From NCBI GenBank assembly GCA_002382755.1, contig DFZT01000040.1, positions 1-40,404 on the forward strand: DNA of 40,404 nt, given 5' to 3'. The notes under the pieces were generated by a model that was not told the origin of the DNA, did not search any database, and worked only from the letters and a program-made list of their open reading frames with translations. This stretch comes from Firmicutes bacterium UBA4049. Its GTDB lineage: Bacteria; Bacillota; Desulfotomaculia; Desulfotomaculales; Nap2-2B. Below, one piece after another: positions 7,545 through 15,387 of the stretch; the stretch's first letter is position 1, and the number at the start of each line of letters is the position of its first letter. The position numbers were made by a program, and so were the translations under genes.

Positions 7545-8766
7545 AAAGAGTTTTTTGCTCAGATCATTCCGGTACCGCAACTACCGCCTTTTCTTTTTCG
7601 GCCAGGGCATTTCATTAATCGGGACATGGATGCAGAATATAGCTATGAGCTGGCTGGTATACAGCCTGACCAAATCCGCCCTGATGCTGGGCCTTGTGGG
7701 TTTCGCAGGTCAGATACCTTCTTTTCTTTTTACTCCGTTTGCCGGCGTACTGGCCGACAGGTACCACCGGAAGTCCATTTTGATTGTCACACAAACATTG
7801 TCGCTGATCCAGGCTTTCGCTTTAGCTCTGCTTGTTTTAACAGGAAAAATTTCAGTGACGCATATATTGTCTTTAAGCATCTTTTTAGGCCTGGTAAACG
7901 CTCTGGACATGCCCACAAGGCAGTCATTCGTGGTTGATATGATCGAGAAAAAGGAAGATTTGGGAAACGCAATCGCCCTGAATTCTTCCATGTTCAACAG
8001 CGCAAGGTTGCTTGGCCCGTCTATCGCCGGCATACTGATCTCCGCCGTGGGGATTGGAGCCTGTTTTCTGATTAACGGTTTTAGTTACCTGATGGTGATC
8101 GGGGCATTATTTGCCATGCGGGGGATCCCTAAAGAGGAAAGAGAAAGAAACTCCCATATATTGCACGAACTGAAAGAAGGTTTTCTTTACGCTTTTGACT
8201 CTTCACTGATCCGCTGGATTATACTTGTTCTCGGTCTAATAAGTTTAGTCGGTATGCCTTATGCGGTGCTCATGCCCATTTTTGCCAAGGAAATTCTTCA
8301 CGGAGGCCCCCATACGCTGGGTTTCCTGATGGGCTTTGCAGGTTTCGGCGCCCTGCTTGGAGCGGGTTTTTTAGCCTCAAAAGAGAATACCCGCGGTTTG
8401 TTAAGACTAATCCCTGTCGCGGCGAGTATTTTCGGTGCGGGGCTGATTGCTTTTTCCCAATCCCGTATTTTATGGCTTTCCTATTTTTTGATGCTGGTTA
8501 CAGGTTTGGGCATGGTAATGCAGATGGCCTCGTGCAATACTGTGATCCAGACTATTGTCACCGATGATAAAAGGGGAAGGGTGATGAGCTTTTACAATAT
8601 GTCTTTTATGGGAATGATGCCGCTTGGCAGTTTATTGGCGGGCAGCCTGGCAAATACCCTGGGGGCGCCAAAAACCTTACTTGCGGGCGGCATTGTATGC
8701 ATTTTGGGGGCGCTCACCTTTGCGTATAAGACCTCGCTGCTGAGCGAAGCGCACAAGAATATTTAA
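7534..8766 (+). CDS. Major facilitator superfamily exporter (MFS_3 / EntS-like)
   Basis: The 410-aa protein has about 12 hydrophobic segments and the PF05977-type opening FRYRNYRLFFFGQGISLIGT. The cytoplasmic loop-2 motif is GVLADRYHRKSI (related to the MFS G-x-x-x-D-R-x-G-R-R motif), and RGRVMSF occurs in the second half. This family exports siderophores, drugs or other small molecules by proton antiport; the substrate cannot be read from sequence. Its ATG lies inside the end of the 56-aa gene and a terminator follows closely at 8775-8805. Read-through from the NiCo-riboswitch unit upstream is plausible because no promoter or terminator was found between 7313 and 7533. That would make it metal-responsive, but this is inference. 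Confidence 0.85.
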   Translation: MRNKKSFLLRSFRYRNYRLFFFGQGISLIGTWMQNIAMSWLVYSLTKSALMLGLVGFAGQIPSFLFTPFAGVLADRYHRKSILIVTQTLSLIQAFALALLVLTGKISVTHILSLSIFLGLVNALDMPTRQSFVVDMIEKKEDLGNAIALNSSMFNSARLLGPSIAGILISAVGIGACFLINGFSYLMVIGALFAMRGIPKEERERNSHILHELKEGFLYAFDSSLIRWIILVLGLISLVGMPYAVLMPIFAKEILHGGPHTLGFLMGFAGFGALLGAGFLASKENTRGLLRLIPVAASIFGAGLIAFSQSRILWLSYFLMLVTGLGMVMQMASCNTVIQTIVTDDKRGRVMSFYNMSFMGMMPLGSLLAGSLANTLGAPKTLLAGGIVCILGALTFAYKTSLLSEAHKNI

Positions 8767-8774
8767 ATATATCA

Positions 8775-8805
8775 GGCGGGCTGAAAATTAACCCGCCCGT
8801 TTTTT
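8775..8805 (+). terminator. Intrinsic terminator after the MFS gene
   Basis: GGCGGG (8775-8780) pairs with CCCGCC (8792-8797) across an AT-rich loop and is followed by a run of six T (8800-8805). It ends the ATPase - small protein - MFS unit. Confidence 0.85.
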
Positions 8806-8832
8806 GCAGCTTTGGATTTATTGTTCTCAAAA

Positions 8833-9015
8833 TTATTTGTATCCCTGCTTATCCAAATCATCATCGTCACCCGGTTCCATTTCTACTGAAAGAATCATTA
8901 CCTGATCAGGATACAGGGATAATCCTTCCTCAAGCCTATCGCGAATAAGCGCTTGGATTTCTTTTTCGTCCTGACAGGGCAGGTTTTCCATTGTAACAGC
9001 GAAGACAACCCTCAT
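8833..9015 (-). CDS. Small hypothetical protein (60 aa)
   Basis: A 60-residue product starts MRVVFAVTMENLPCQDEKEI and ends in a very acidic tail (EPGDDDDLDKQGYK). A strong AAGGAGG ribosome site lies about 7 bases upstream of the ATG, which is the main support that it is real. It has a predicted beta-alpha-beta-like pattern and no membrane segment or signal peptide. It stands alone on the minus strand, convergent with the MFS gene. I do not recognise the family and can assign no function. Confidence 0.6.
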   Translation of the reverse strand: MRVVFAVTMENLPCQDEKEIQALIRDRLEEGLSLYPDQVMILSVEMEPGDDDDLDKQGYK

Positions 9016-9175
9016 CTTATTTCCTCCTTTCCGGGATCTGTTTTCATAGTTTAAATAGGGGAAAAACTTACCCGGCTACAGTATAGACTTTTCAACAAAA
9101 ATCCGTTTCTTCCTGCTCTTGCTCTGAAATAAATTTACGAAGCCAGCCGCATGAAATCCTAACGAATGCGTTTCA

Positions 9176-9204
9176 TTGACTTTGCCATTTTTTATCGGTA
9201 TAGT
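9176..9204 (+). promoter_or_regulatory. Sigma-A promoter of the manC-type fusion gene
   Basis: TTGACT (9176-9181), a 17-base spacer and TATAGT (9199-9204) predict a start near 9211 and a leader of about 90 bases before the ATG at 9303. The rest of the gap 9016-9302 shows no further gene or repeat. Confidence 0.75.
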
Positions 9205-9302
9205 ATTTGTGTTAAAAATCGATCTTAAACTTTTTGGGATTGGCCGTTGGTAAAGATATAAACGGCTTAATCCTGTTAATCTTTTTTGGGAGTGAGAATT
9301 TC

Positions 9303-12071
9303 ATGTACGCGGTAATCCTTGCCGGGGGAAGCGGCACCCGTCTGTGGCCGCTAAGCAGGGAGAACAATCCTAAACAAAATCTTAAACTGCTGGACGACGA
9401 AAAAAGCCTTTTTCAGGAAACTGTGGAGAGAGTGCTAAAGATAACTCCTGAGGAGCGCATTATAGTCGTCGTCCACAGGGATCAGAAAGCCGGCATTGAA
9501 AATCAGCTTAAGGGCTTGGGAATTAAGAATGCTGTTGTAATGCAGGAGCCGGCTGCCCGCAACACTGCGCCCGCAGTCGGCCTGGCAGCCTGGTATATTG
9601 AAAATATTGATGGGCAGGATGCTCTTATGGCGGTGCTGCCTGCAGATCATCTGGTTACCTCAAAAGAAGAATTTGCCGTTCTTTTTAACCGGGCCAGGCT
9701 ATCCGCCGAACGTTACGGGATGGTTGCTTTTGGAATCAGGCCCACCTATCCGGAAACAGGTTATGGATATATTAACTGTGGGGAAAAGTTGGATAAATGG
9801 ACATACAGGGTTCAGCGGTTTGTCGAAAAGCCTGATTTTGGTCAGGCCTGCGTTTATTTAGAAGATCCGCGTTTTTTATGGAACAGCGGCATGTTTGTTT
9901 TCAAAGTTGGGGACCTGACCGCGCAGTACCGCAGGTACCTCCCCTTTTTAGCGGACAGTTTAGACAACCTGGATTACAGGGAATACTCCAACCTGGAAGA
10001 AATTTACGAGTCAATCGAAAACATTTCCATAGACTATGGAATCCTAGAAAAATCCGATCATGTAACCGTAATACCGACTGATTTGGGCTGGAGTGACGTG
10101 GGAAACTGGGAAAGCCTGTATAAAATTTTCCCCAAGGATATTCACGGGAATCATATCAGAGGAAAAGTGATCAGCCTGGACACGCACAGTTCGCTTATTT
10201 ATTCCCAGACGAGGCTAATCAGTACTATAGGAGTAGAGAATCTCATTATTATTGATACAGAGGATGCTCTTTTAATATGTTCCAGAGAAAAGTCACAGGA
10301 GGTAAAAAAGATTGTGGAAGAAATAAAAAAGAACACTGAGTTGGGAAACCAGGTTAATTTCTCCGGCAACAAACCTTTTGACATTTATAAGGAATGGCTG
10401 AATTCAAAGGCAATCGATCAGGATACCCGCCAGGAACTTTTAGATATCAAAGATGATCAGGATGCAATAATTGATCGGTTCGGGGGAGAATTAAGCTTTG
10501 GCACCGGAGGAATGCGCGGAATAATCGGAGCGGGATTAAACAGGATCAACCGGTATGTGGTCAGGAAAGCTACTCAAGGCCTTGCCGATTATCTTCATAG
10601 CAAATTTGGGGAAACGGCTAAAATCAAGGTTGCCATAGCCTATGACACGAGGCGCTGTTCCAGGGAATTTGCTGAAGAAACTGCCTTAGTCCTGTCCGCC
10701 AACGATATTAAGGCGCTAGTTTTCAGTGAGGTTCATCCAACTCCTTTACTTTCTTTCGCAATCAGGGAACTTGGATGTTCAGCCGGTGTGGTGGTCACGG
10801 CCAGCCACAACCCGCCCGAATATAACGGTTACAAGGTATATGGGCCGGACGGGGCGCAGATGGTTTCTCCCATGTCCGACGAACTCACAAATGCAATTTC
10901 GCGGGTGGATATATTTGACGGAGTCCGGACAATTTCCAGGGAGGAAGCTCTTGACAGGGGCATGTTTGAATACATCAGCCATGATTTGGATGTCATTTAT
11001 CAAGCGAAAGTCCGCTCACTTTCCCTGACTGTCCCCAAAAATCATTTAAAAGTAGTTTTTACCCCTCTTCACGGCACAGGTTCCTGTTTTATTCCCGCCC
11101 TGCTGGGTGAAACGGGTTATATAGATTTATATACAGTTAAAGAGCAAATGTCCCCGGACCCGGCCTTTCCTACTGTGCGGGTCCCCAATCCCGAGGATCC
11201 AAAAACTTTTACAATAGGCCTGGAAATGGCGGGGCGTTTAAATGCGGATCTGATTCTGGCCACAGATCCCGACTGCGACAGGGTTGGCTGTGCCGCCCGG
11301 GACAAAAACGGCGGTTACCGTTTTCTCAGTGGAAACCAGATTGGCGCCCTGCTGCTGGAATATATCCTGGGAAGGCTTTCTAAAAAAAGATCTCTGCCTG
11401 TTGACGGCGTTGTAATCAAGACAATAGTTACCGGGGAACTGGGAAAAGTTATCGCGGCTTCCTACGGAATACGGACAATTGAAACATTGACGGGATTTAA
11501 GTATATAGGCGAAAAAATGAAGGAATTTGAGGAAACCGGATCCGGCCAATTCCTTTTCGGATACGAAGAAAGCTATGGTTTCCTGGCAGGAACGTTCGTA
11601 CGCGACAAGGACGCCAATATCGCAGCTTTTCTGATTGCCGAAATGGCGGCTTATTATAAGGAAAGAGGGCAGAATCTGCACGAAGTTCTGGAAGATTTAT
11701 ATAAACAGCACGGTTATTACAAAGAGGATTTGCTTTCGATTAACCTGGCGAATAAGGCGTTGGAAGCAAAACTGATGGATGCTTTTGACAAAGATCTTCC
11801 GGAAGTTGACCATATGACAACTGTGGAAAAAAGGGATTATTCCCGTAGTGTATGCTATGACCTGACTGATGGTTCGGAAGTATGTCTGGACCTGCCAAGT
11901 TCCAGGGTCCTTTATTATAAATTTAACGATGACAGCTGGTTCTGCGTTAGGCCTTCCGGTACGGAACCCAAAATAAAAATTTACCTGGCGGTTAATGGAA
12001 AAAGCGGCGAAGAAGCTGATCAAAAATTAGAGAGCCTTAAAAAAGCTATTCTGTCAAAAGCAGGCAAATAA
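9303..12071 (+). CDS. Fused mannose-1-phosphate guanylyltransferase / phosphohexomutase (922 aa)
   Basis: Two enzymes are joined. Residues 1-350 are a ManC-type nucleotidyltransferase: GGSGTRLWP at 8-16, LPADH at 112-116, FVEKP at 173-177 and WNSGMF at 193-198. It makes GDP-mannose from mannose-1-phosphate and GTP. Residues from about 360 are an alpha-D-phosphohexomutase of the PGM2/PgcA type, with GTGGMRG (400-406), catalytic Ser501 in TASHNPPEYNGYK, metal loop DPDCDR (655-660), sugar loop GYEESYG and phosphate loop RPSGTEPK. The mutase would supply the mannose-1-phosphate, so the polypeptide can plausibly carry out mannose-6-phosphate to GDP-mannose; glucose-1-phosphate activity of the mutase cannot be excluded. 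The ManC cupin (phosphomannose isomerase) domain is absent. I chose ATG 9303 because GGGAGTGAG lies just upstream; the frame is open back to 9234. It is monocistronic. Confidence 0.92.
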   Translation: MYAVILAGGSGTRLWPLSRENNPKQNLKLLDDEKSLFQETVERVLKITPEERIIVVVHRDQKAGIENQLKGLGIKNAVVMQEPAARNTAPAVGLAAWYIENIDGQDALMAVLPADHLVTSKEEFAVLFNRARLSAERYGMVAFGIRPTYPETGYGYINCGEKLDKWTYRVQRFVEKPDFGQACVYLEDPRFLWNSGMFVFKVGDLTAQYRRYLPFLADSLDNLDYREYSNLEEIYESIENISIDYGILEKSDHVTVIPTDLGWSDVGNWESLYKIFPKDIHGNHIRGKVISLDTHSSLIYSQTRLISTIGVENLIIIDTEDALLICSREKSQEVKKIVEEIKKNTELGNQVNFSGNKPFDIYKEWLNSKAIDQDTRQELLDIKDDQDAIIDRFGGELSFGTGGMRGIIGAGLNRINRYVVRKATQGLADYLHSKFGETAKIKVAIAYDTRRCSREFAEETALVLSANDIKALVFSEVHPTPLLSFAIRELGCSAGVVVTASHNPPEYNGYKVYGPDGAQMVSPMSDELTNAISRVDIFDGVRTISREEALDRGMFEYISHDLDVIYQAKVRSLSLTVPKNHLKVVFTPLHGTGSCFIPALLGETGYIDLYTVKEQMSPDPAFPTVRVPNPEDPKTFTIGLEMAGRLNADLILATDPDCDRVGCAARDKNGGYRFLSGNQIGALLLEYILGRLSKKRSLPVDGVVIKTIVTGELGKVIAASYGIRTIETLTGFKYIGEKMKEFEETGSGQFLFGYEESYGFLAGTFVRDKDANIAAFLIAEMAAYYKERGQNLHEVLEDLYKQHGYYKEDLLSINLANKALEAKLMDAFDKDLPEVDHMTTVEKRDYSRSVCYDLTDGSEVCLDLPSSRVLYYKFNDDSWFCVRPSGTEPKIKIYLAVNGKSGEEADQKLESLKKAILSKAGK

Positions 12072-12092
12072 GTCTACTTTTAAAAGAAAATT

Positions 12093-12203
12093 TTACGTCA
12101 TCGCAGTCATAATAGTTCTCGGCGCTGATCTGTAAAGCAGTTCACAGGTAAAAACGTTTTGATTATTATCAAAAAGCGGCTGTCTTGCCAAAAGGACTTC
12201 CAT
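12093..12203 (-). pseudogene. Truncated 5' remnant of an EAL/HDOD (YuxH-like) signalling protein
   Basis: The minus strand encodes 36 residues starting MEVLLARQPLFDNNQNVF and continuing to TCELLYRS, followed by ten unrelated-looking residues and a TAA at 12093-12095. VARQPIFDRNQ-x-V-x-AYELLYRS is the typical start of YuxH-type proteins with an EAL domain and an HDOD domain, which are normally about 400 aa. The ATG and a good AGAGGT ribosome site 6 bases upstream are intact, so the gene was cut after about 26 codons. The break lies some 50 bases from the stop of the fusion gene at 12071, consistent with a deletion that joined the two. Confidence 0.75.
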
Positions 12204-12254
12204 ATCAATACCTCTTTTCAAGCACAAGGTTTACTTCTTAAGCAATCATCCCGA

Positions 12255-12269
12255 CCGAAGCGAATTTTA
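12255..12269 (+). repeat. 15-bp motif shared with the right end of the window
   Basis: CCGAAGCGAATTTTA occurs here and again, identically and in the same orientation, at 40346-40360. Both copies lie in non-coding DNA. Here it is in the leader of the EAL-protein remnant. It may be part of a dispersed element; two copies are too few to define one. Confidence 0.4.
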
Positions 12270-12443
12270 AGAGAATTTCTCTTACCTGCCTGGAGGTTTT
12301 TTCAGCCGGGCAAGCACCAGCTTTATCTTGCTAAGGACAAAAATCTTAAAAAATTCTACCGGTAATTTTATTTTTAAAATAGTGCCTTATTACCGCATCG
12401 CTTCTTTTGCGAACAAACTTTAAAGCTTTTTGTCCTTTCAGCA

Positions 12444-12470
12444 GGAAAAGCCCTAAAATAGGGCTTTTCC
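12444..12470. terminator. Strong hairpin, possible bidirectional terminator
   Basis: A 12-bp perfect stem, GGAAAAGCCCTA with TAGGGCTTTTCC, has a 3-base loop. A and T runs are inside the stem rather than after it, so termination is uncertain. It lies in the 775-base stretch 12072-12846, which otherwise holds only the EAL remnant, the 15-bp repeat and the tRNA unit. Confidence 0.4.
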
Positions 12471-12584
12471 ACAGGAGTTTTGGTTAAGTTGAAAGAACAC
12501 AAAAGTTGTGTTAAAATTACTTTATAAAATTAGGTAAGTTTCATCTTTTATTGCTGATAATTTTTGTAAATTATACCTTGAAAT

Positions 12585-12617
12585 ACAAAAACCAGCCCCC
12601 GGGTGGTTCCCGGAGGC
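12585..12617 (-). terminator. Terminator of the tRNA-Gln transcript
   Basis: On the minus strand GCCTCCGGG pairs with CCCGGGGGC (12595-12617 on the plus strand, one G-U pair) around a 5-base loop. TGGTTTTTG follows directly. It begins about 12 bases after the tRNA CCA end. Confidence 0.8.
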
Positions 12618-12628
12618 CTCGCAAACTC

Positions 12629-12702
12629 TGGCTGCGGGACTAGGATTCGAACCTAGGCAGCATGATCCAGAGTCATGCGTGCTACCACTACACCATCCCG
12701 CA
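12629..12702 (-). tRNA. tRNA-Gln, anticodon CTG, CCA encoded
   Basis: The minus strand folds as a full cloverleaf. The acceptor stem TGCGGGA/TCCCGCA has discriminator G and an encoded CCA at 12629-12631. The D-loop carries GTAGTGGTAGC, the anticodon stem is CATGA/TCATG with loop CTCTGGA, and the T-arm is CCTAG-GTTCGAA-TCCTAG-like. The anticodon CTG reads CAG glutamine codons. It forms a solitary unit with its own promoter (12712-12740) and terminator, antisense to the neighbouring operons. Confidence 0.95.
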
Positions 12703-12711
12703 ATTAAAATA

Positions 12712-12740
12712 AAGATAGCATGGATTGCCTTCTTTGTCAA
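12712..12740 (-). promoter_or_regulatory. Sigma-A promoter of tRNA-Gln
   Basis: On the minus strand TTGACA (12740-12735), a 17-base spacer and TATCTT (12717-12712) place the transcription start near 12705, within a few bases of the mature tRNA 5' end at 12702. Confidence 0.85.
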
Positions 12741-12846
12741 GAATGGCTGTGTGCAAAGATTAAGTCAAACACCGATAAAAATGTCGTTTATTATGTCCGG
12801 GAATATTTTGCCTGTCATTCTGGGAAATATGGTATTGGAGGATTAG

Positions 12847-14718
12847 ATGATTCCTGGAATAAATTTTATATTAAACAGAGTACAAAAACCTGCCAGGTAC
12901 GTTGGCGGAGAATGGAATAGCGCAAGGAAAAACTGGGATTCGGTTTCTGTCAAGGTAGCCTTCGCATTTCCCGATACATATGAAGTGGGGATGTCTTATC
13001 TTGGTCTGCAGATACTTTATCATTTGGTAAACAGCAGGCGTGACTCCCTGATGGAACGTGTTTTTGCTCCCTGGATAGACATGGAAAAGGAAATGCGCGA
13101 GCGGCGGATTCCTTTATTCAGCCTTGAATCACAAAAACCGGTCGGGGACTTTGATATAATTGCTTTCACCCTGCAATACGAAATGACATTCACAAATGTT
13201 ATTAATATGCTGGATCTTGCCGGCCTTCCCCTGCATACAAGCCAGCGTACCGGCCAACACCCGCTGGTAATTGCAGGTGGGCCCTGCGCCTTCAATCCGG
13301 AGCCGCTTTCAGATTTTATTGATCTATTTGTAATTGGAGAAGGGGAAGAAGTATTCACAGAACTGTTGGATCTCTGGATTAGCCTGAAAGGTAAAGCAAG
13401 CCGGGAATGCTTCCTGGTTGAGGCGTCCAAAATCCAGGGTGTTTACATTCCTTCTCTATATGAAATAAGTTGGAAAGATGGAAAAATACGTTCGATTAAA
13501 CCCGGTCTTGATGAAATACCTGAAACAGTTACAAAAAGAGTAGCCAGAAACTTTGACAGGGTTTCTTTCCCTGACAGTCCAATCGTGCCGACAACGGAAA
13601 TTATACACGACAGGATAATGCTTGAAATAGCCAGGGGCTGCACAAGGGGCTGCCGTTTTTGCCAGGCCGGGATGATTTACCGGCCGGTGCGTGAAAAATC
13701 CCCAACGACACTTGTTGCACAGGCAAGAAAATTGTCCGCAAATACGGGCTATGGGGAAATTTCACTGACTTCCTTGAGCGCATCCGATTATTCGTGTATT
13801 ACCGAAGTTGTACACCAGCTTCTTGAAGAACTGCAGGATAAAAAAACAAGTATATCTTTGCCTTCCCTGCGTGTTGACGCTTTTTCCATTGAGCTGGCCA
13901 AGGAAATTCAGCGAACGCGCCGGGCGGGATTGACATTTGCCCCGGAGGCCGGGACACAGCGTTTAAGAAATACAATCAATAAGGGAGTTACCGAAGAAGA
14001 TTTGCTGACTGCGGTTTCCGCAGCTTTTGCCGCCGGTTGGTCCGCTTTGAAACTGTATTTTATGATCGGCCTGCCGACTGAAGAGATGGAAGACATTGAA
14101 GGTATAGTACGATTGTCCCGCCAGGTATTGGAAAAGGGGTTCAGTATGGGGGTTTCTCCGGGCAGGGCAAAGGTTACGGTCAGCGTATCCTCATTTGTTC
14201 CGAAAGCGCATACCCCTTTTCAATGGGAACCGCAGGCTCCGCAGGACTATTTGTTTAGTGTGCAGAAAACGCTTAAAAAAGCGCTTAAAGAAAAGTCGCT
14301 GATATTTCACTGGCACGATCCCAGGGTAAGTTTTATTGAGGCAGTATTTGCCCGCGGGGACAGGCGTTTAGGCGGAGCGCTTGAAAAAGCCTGGTCTTTG
14401 GGTTGCCGTTTTGACGGGTGGTCCGAGTGTTTTAATAATCTGCTCTGGCGAAAGGCATTTGAACTGACCGGGATAAACCCTGAATCATATGCCTATAAAA
14501 GGTATGCTTATGGGGATTTGCTGCCCTGGGATCATATTCACACAGGAGTAAGCAAGAAGTATTTGATCAGGGAACATAAAAGAGCCATGTCAGCAGAAGC
14601 TACTCCTGACTGCCGGGCGGGAAATTGCCCCGGCTGCGGATTGTGCGCCGAGTTGGTTGCGGAACCGGAACTGTATGGGGGTAAATGGATTGCCGAGATA
14701 CAGGATGTTGTATTGTAA
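12847..14718 (+). CDS. B12-binding-like radical SAM protein (TIGR03960 family)
   Basis: The 623-aa protein matches the TIGR03960 type. It has an N-terminal Rossmann-like, cobalamin-binding-like region up to about residue 200, then a radical SAM core with the cluster motif C265-x3-C269-x2-C272 (GCTRGCRFCQAGMIYRP). A SPGRAKVTVSVSSFVPKAHTPFQW segment (here given as its key motif, about 436-458) follows, and the C-terminal tail holds a Cys-rich CRAGNCPGCGLC. The substrate is not established. In clostridia and related phyla it is almost always followed by a DUF2344 protein and often by RNase G, as here. GGAGG sits 6 bases before the ATG. The DUF2344 gene overlaps its end, suggesting coupled translation. 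Confidence 0.88.
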   Translation: MIPGINFILNRVQKPARYVGGEWNSARKNWDSVSVKVAFAFPDTYEVGMSYLGLQILYHLVNSRRDSLMERVFAPWIDMEKEMRERRIPLFSLESQKPVGDFDIIAFTLQYEMTFTNVINMLDLAGLPLHTSQRTGQHPLVIAGGPCAFNPEPLSDFIDLFVIGEGEEVFTELLDLWISLKGKASRECFLVEASKIQGVYIPSLYEISWKDGKIRSIKPGLDEIPETVTKRVARNFDRVSFPDSPIVPTTEIIHDRIMLEIARGCTRGCRFCQAGMIYRPVREKSPTTLVAQARKLSANTGYGEISLTSLSASDYSCITEVVHQLLEELQDKKTSISLPSLRVDAFSIELAKEIQRTRRAGLTFAPEAGTQRLRNTINKGVTEEDLLTAVSAAFAAGWSALKLYFMIGLPTEEMEDIEGIVRLSRQVLEKGFSMGVSPGRAKVTVSVSSFVPKAHTPFQWEPQAPQDYLFSVQKTLKKALKEKSLIFHWHDPRVSFIEAVFARGDRRLGGALEKAWSLGCRFDGWSECFNNLLWRKAFELTGINPESYAYKRYAYGDLLPWDHIHTGVSKKYLIREHKRAMSAEATPDCRAGNCPGCGLCAELVAEPELYGGKWIAEIQDVVL

Positions 14719-15382
14719 AAATGGCCCTGCACGTTTTATATCACATCTTGATCTTGTACGGACGTTTGAACGGGTGATCAGGAGGGCGGATATCCCGGCA
14801 GCTTTTTCAATGGGTTTTAATCCCCATTCAATTTTTAGTTTTGCAGCGCCTTTACAGGTTGGTATTGGGAGTGAAAGCGAGTACCTGGATATACTGCTTA
14901 AAAATGAAGTTCCTCCTGAAGAATTGCATGCTTCCATAGGAAGTGTCCTTCCGGAAGGCCTTCATTTAAAAGAGGTCTGGCAGGTGCCTGATGATTCCCC
15001 CGCTTTGATGTCTATCGTGGAATGGGCGGAGTACGAAGTAAAATTAGAACTAAAAAAACAATTAAACGCCGGCGGTCTGGAAGAATATATTGATTCTTTT
15101 CTCAAGCAGCCCGAGATTGTTGTCAGAAGAAAGGCCAAGAAGGGGCGTGTAAAAATTGTTGATATCCGCCCGGGTATATATAGTTTAGGGGGTTTTATCA
15201 AGGATAATATATTATTATTGCGGATGAAATTAAAAACAGGCAGCAACGGAAGTGTGCGCCCCGGGGAAGCGCTGGATGCTTTTCTGGAGCATAATGCTCT
15301 GGCTGTAGAGCCTGCGGAAACTGATATAGTACGTACCGGGATATTCCCGCTGCAACATGCGGGAATGTATTTAAAGAGGTGA
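14690..15382 (+). CDS. DUF2344 protein (TIGR03936), partner of the radical SAM protein
   Basis: The family start is seen as YRMLYCKNGPARFISHLDL, followed by RTFERVIRRA and the FSMGFNPH block. In many genomes this domain is fused to or encoded next to the TIGR03960 radical SAM protein. Its biochemical function is unknown, although a link to RNA or ribosome metabolism is suggested by its recurrent RNase G and ribosomal-protein neighbours. I chose TTG 14690 as the start because GGGGGT lies 7 bases upstream and because the family begins two to three residues before YR. ATG 14705 would cut into the conserved start and ATG 14657 would add a non-conserved stretch. The length is then 230 aa. It overlaps the upstream gene by 29 bp and ends 5 bases before rng. 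Confidence 0.82.
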   Translation: MPRYRMLYCKNGPARFISHLDLVRTFERVIRRADIPAAFSMGFNPHSIFSFAAPLQVGIGSESEYLDILLKNEVPPEELHASIGSVLPEGLHLKEVWQVPDDSPALMSIVEWAEYEVKLELKKQLNAGGLEEYIDSFLKQPEIVVRRKAKKGRVKIVDIRPGIYSLGGFIKDNILLLRMKLKTGSNGSVRPGEALDAFLEHNALAVEPAETDIVRTGIFPLQHAGMYLKR

Positions 15383-15387
15383 AATAG

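Noticed and set aside
9070..9230. Minus-strand open stretch of about 50 codons upstream of the 60-aa gene
   Set aside because: No plausible start or ribosome site and no recognisable motif; it overlaps the promoter of the fusion gene.
9234..9302. Longer N-terminus of the guanylyltransferase fusion from 9234
   Set aside because: The added residues are not family-like, and a ribosome site precedes ATG 9303, where the MYAVILAGGSGTR family start begins.
12204..12440. Considered a c-di-GMP riboswitch upstream of the EAL-protein remnant
   Set aside because: The conserved GEMM core (GCAAAGCC-type and ACAGGGCAAACC-type blocks) is not found on either strand.
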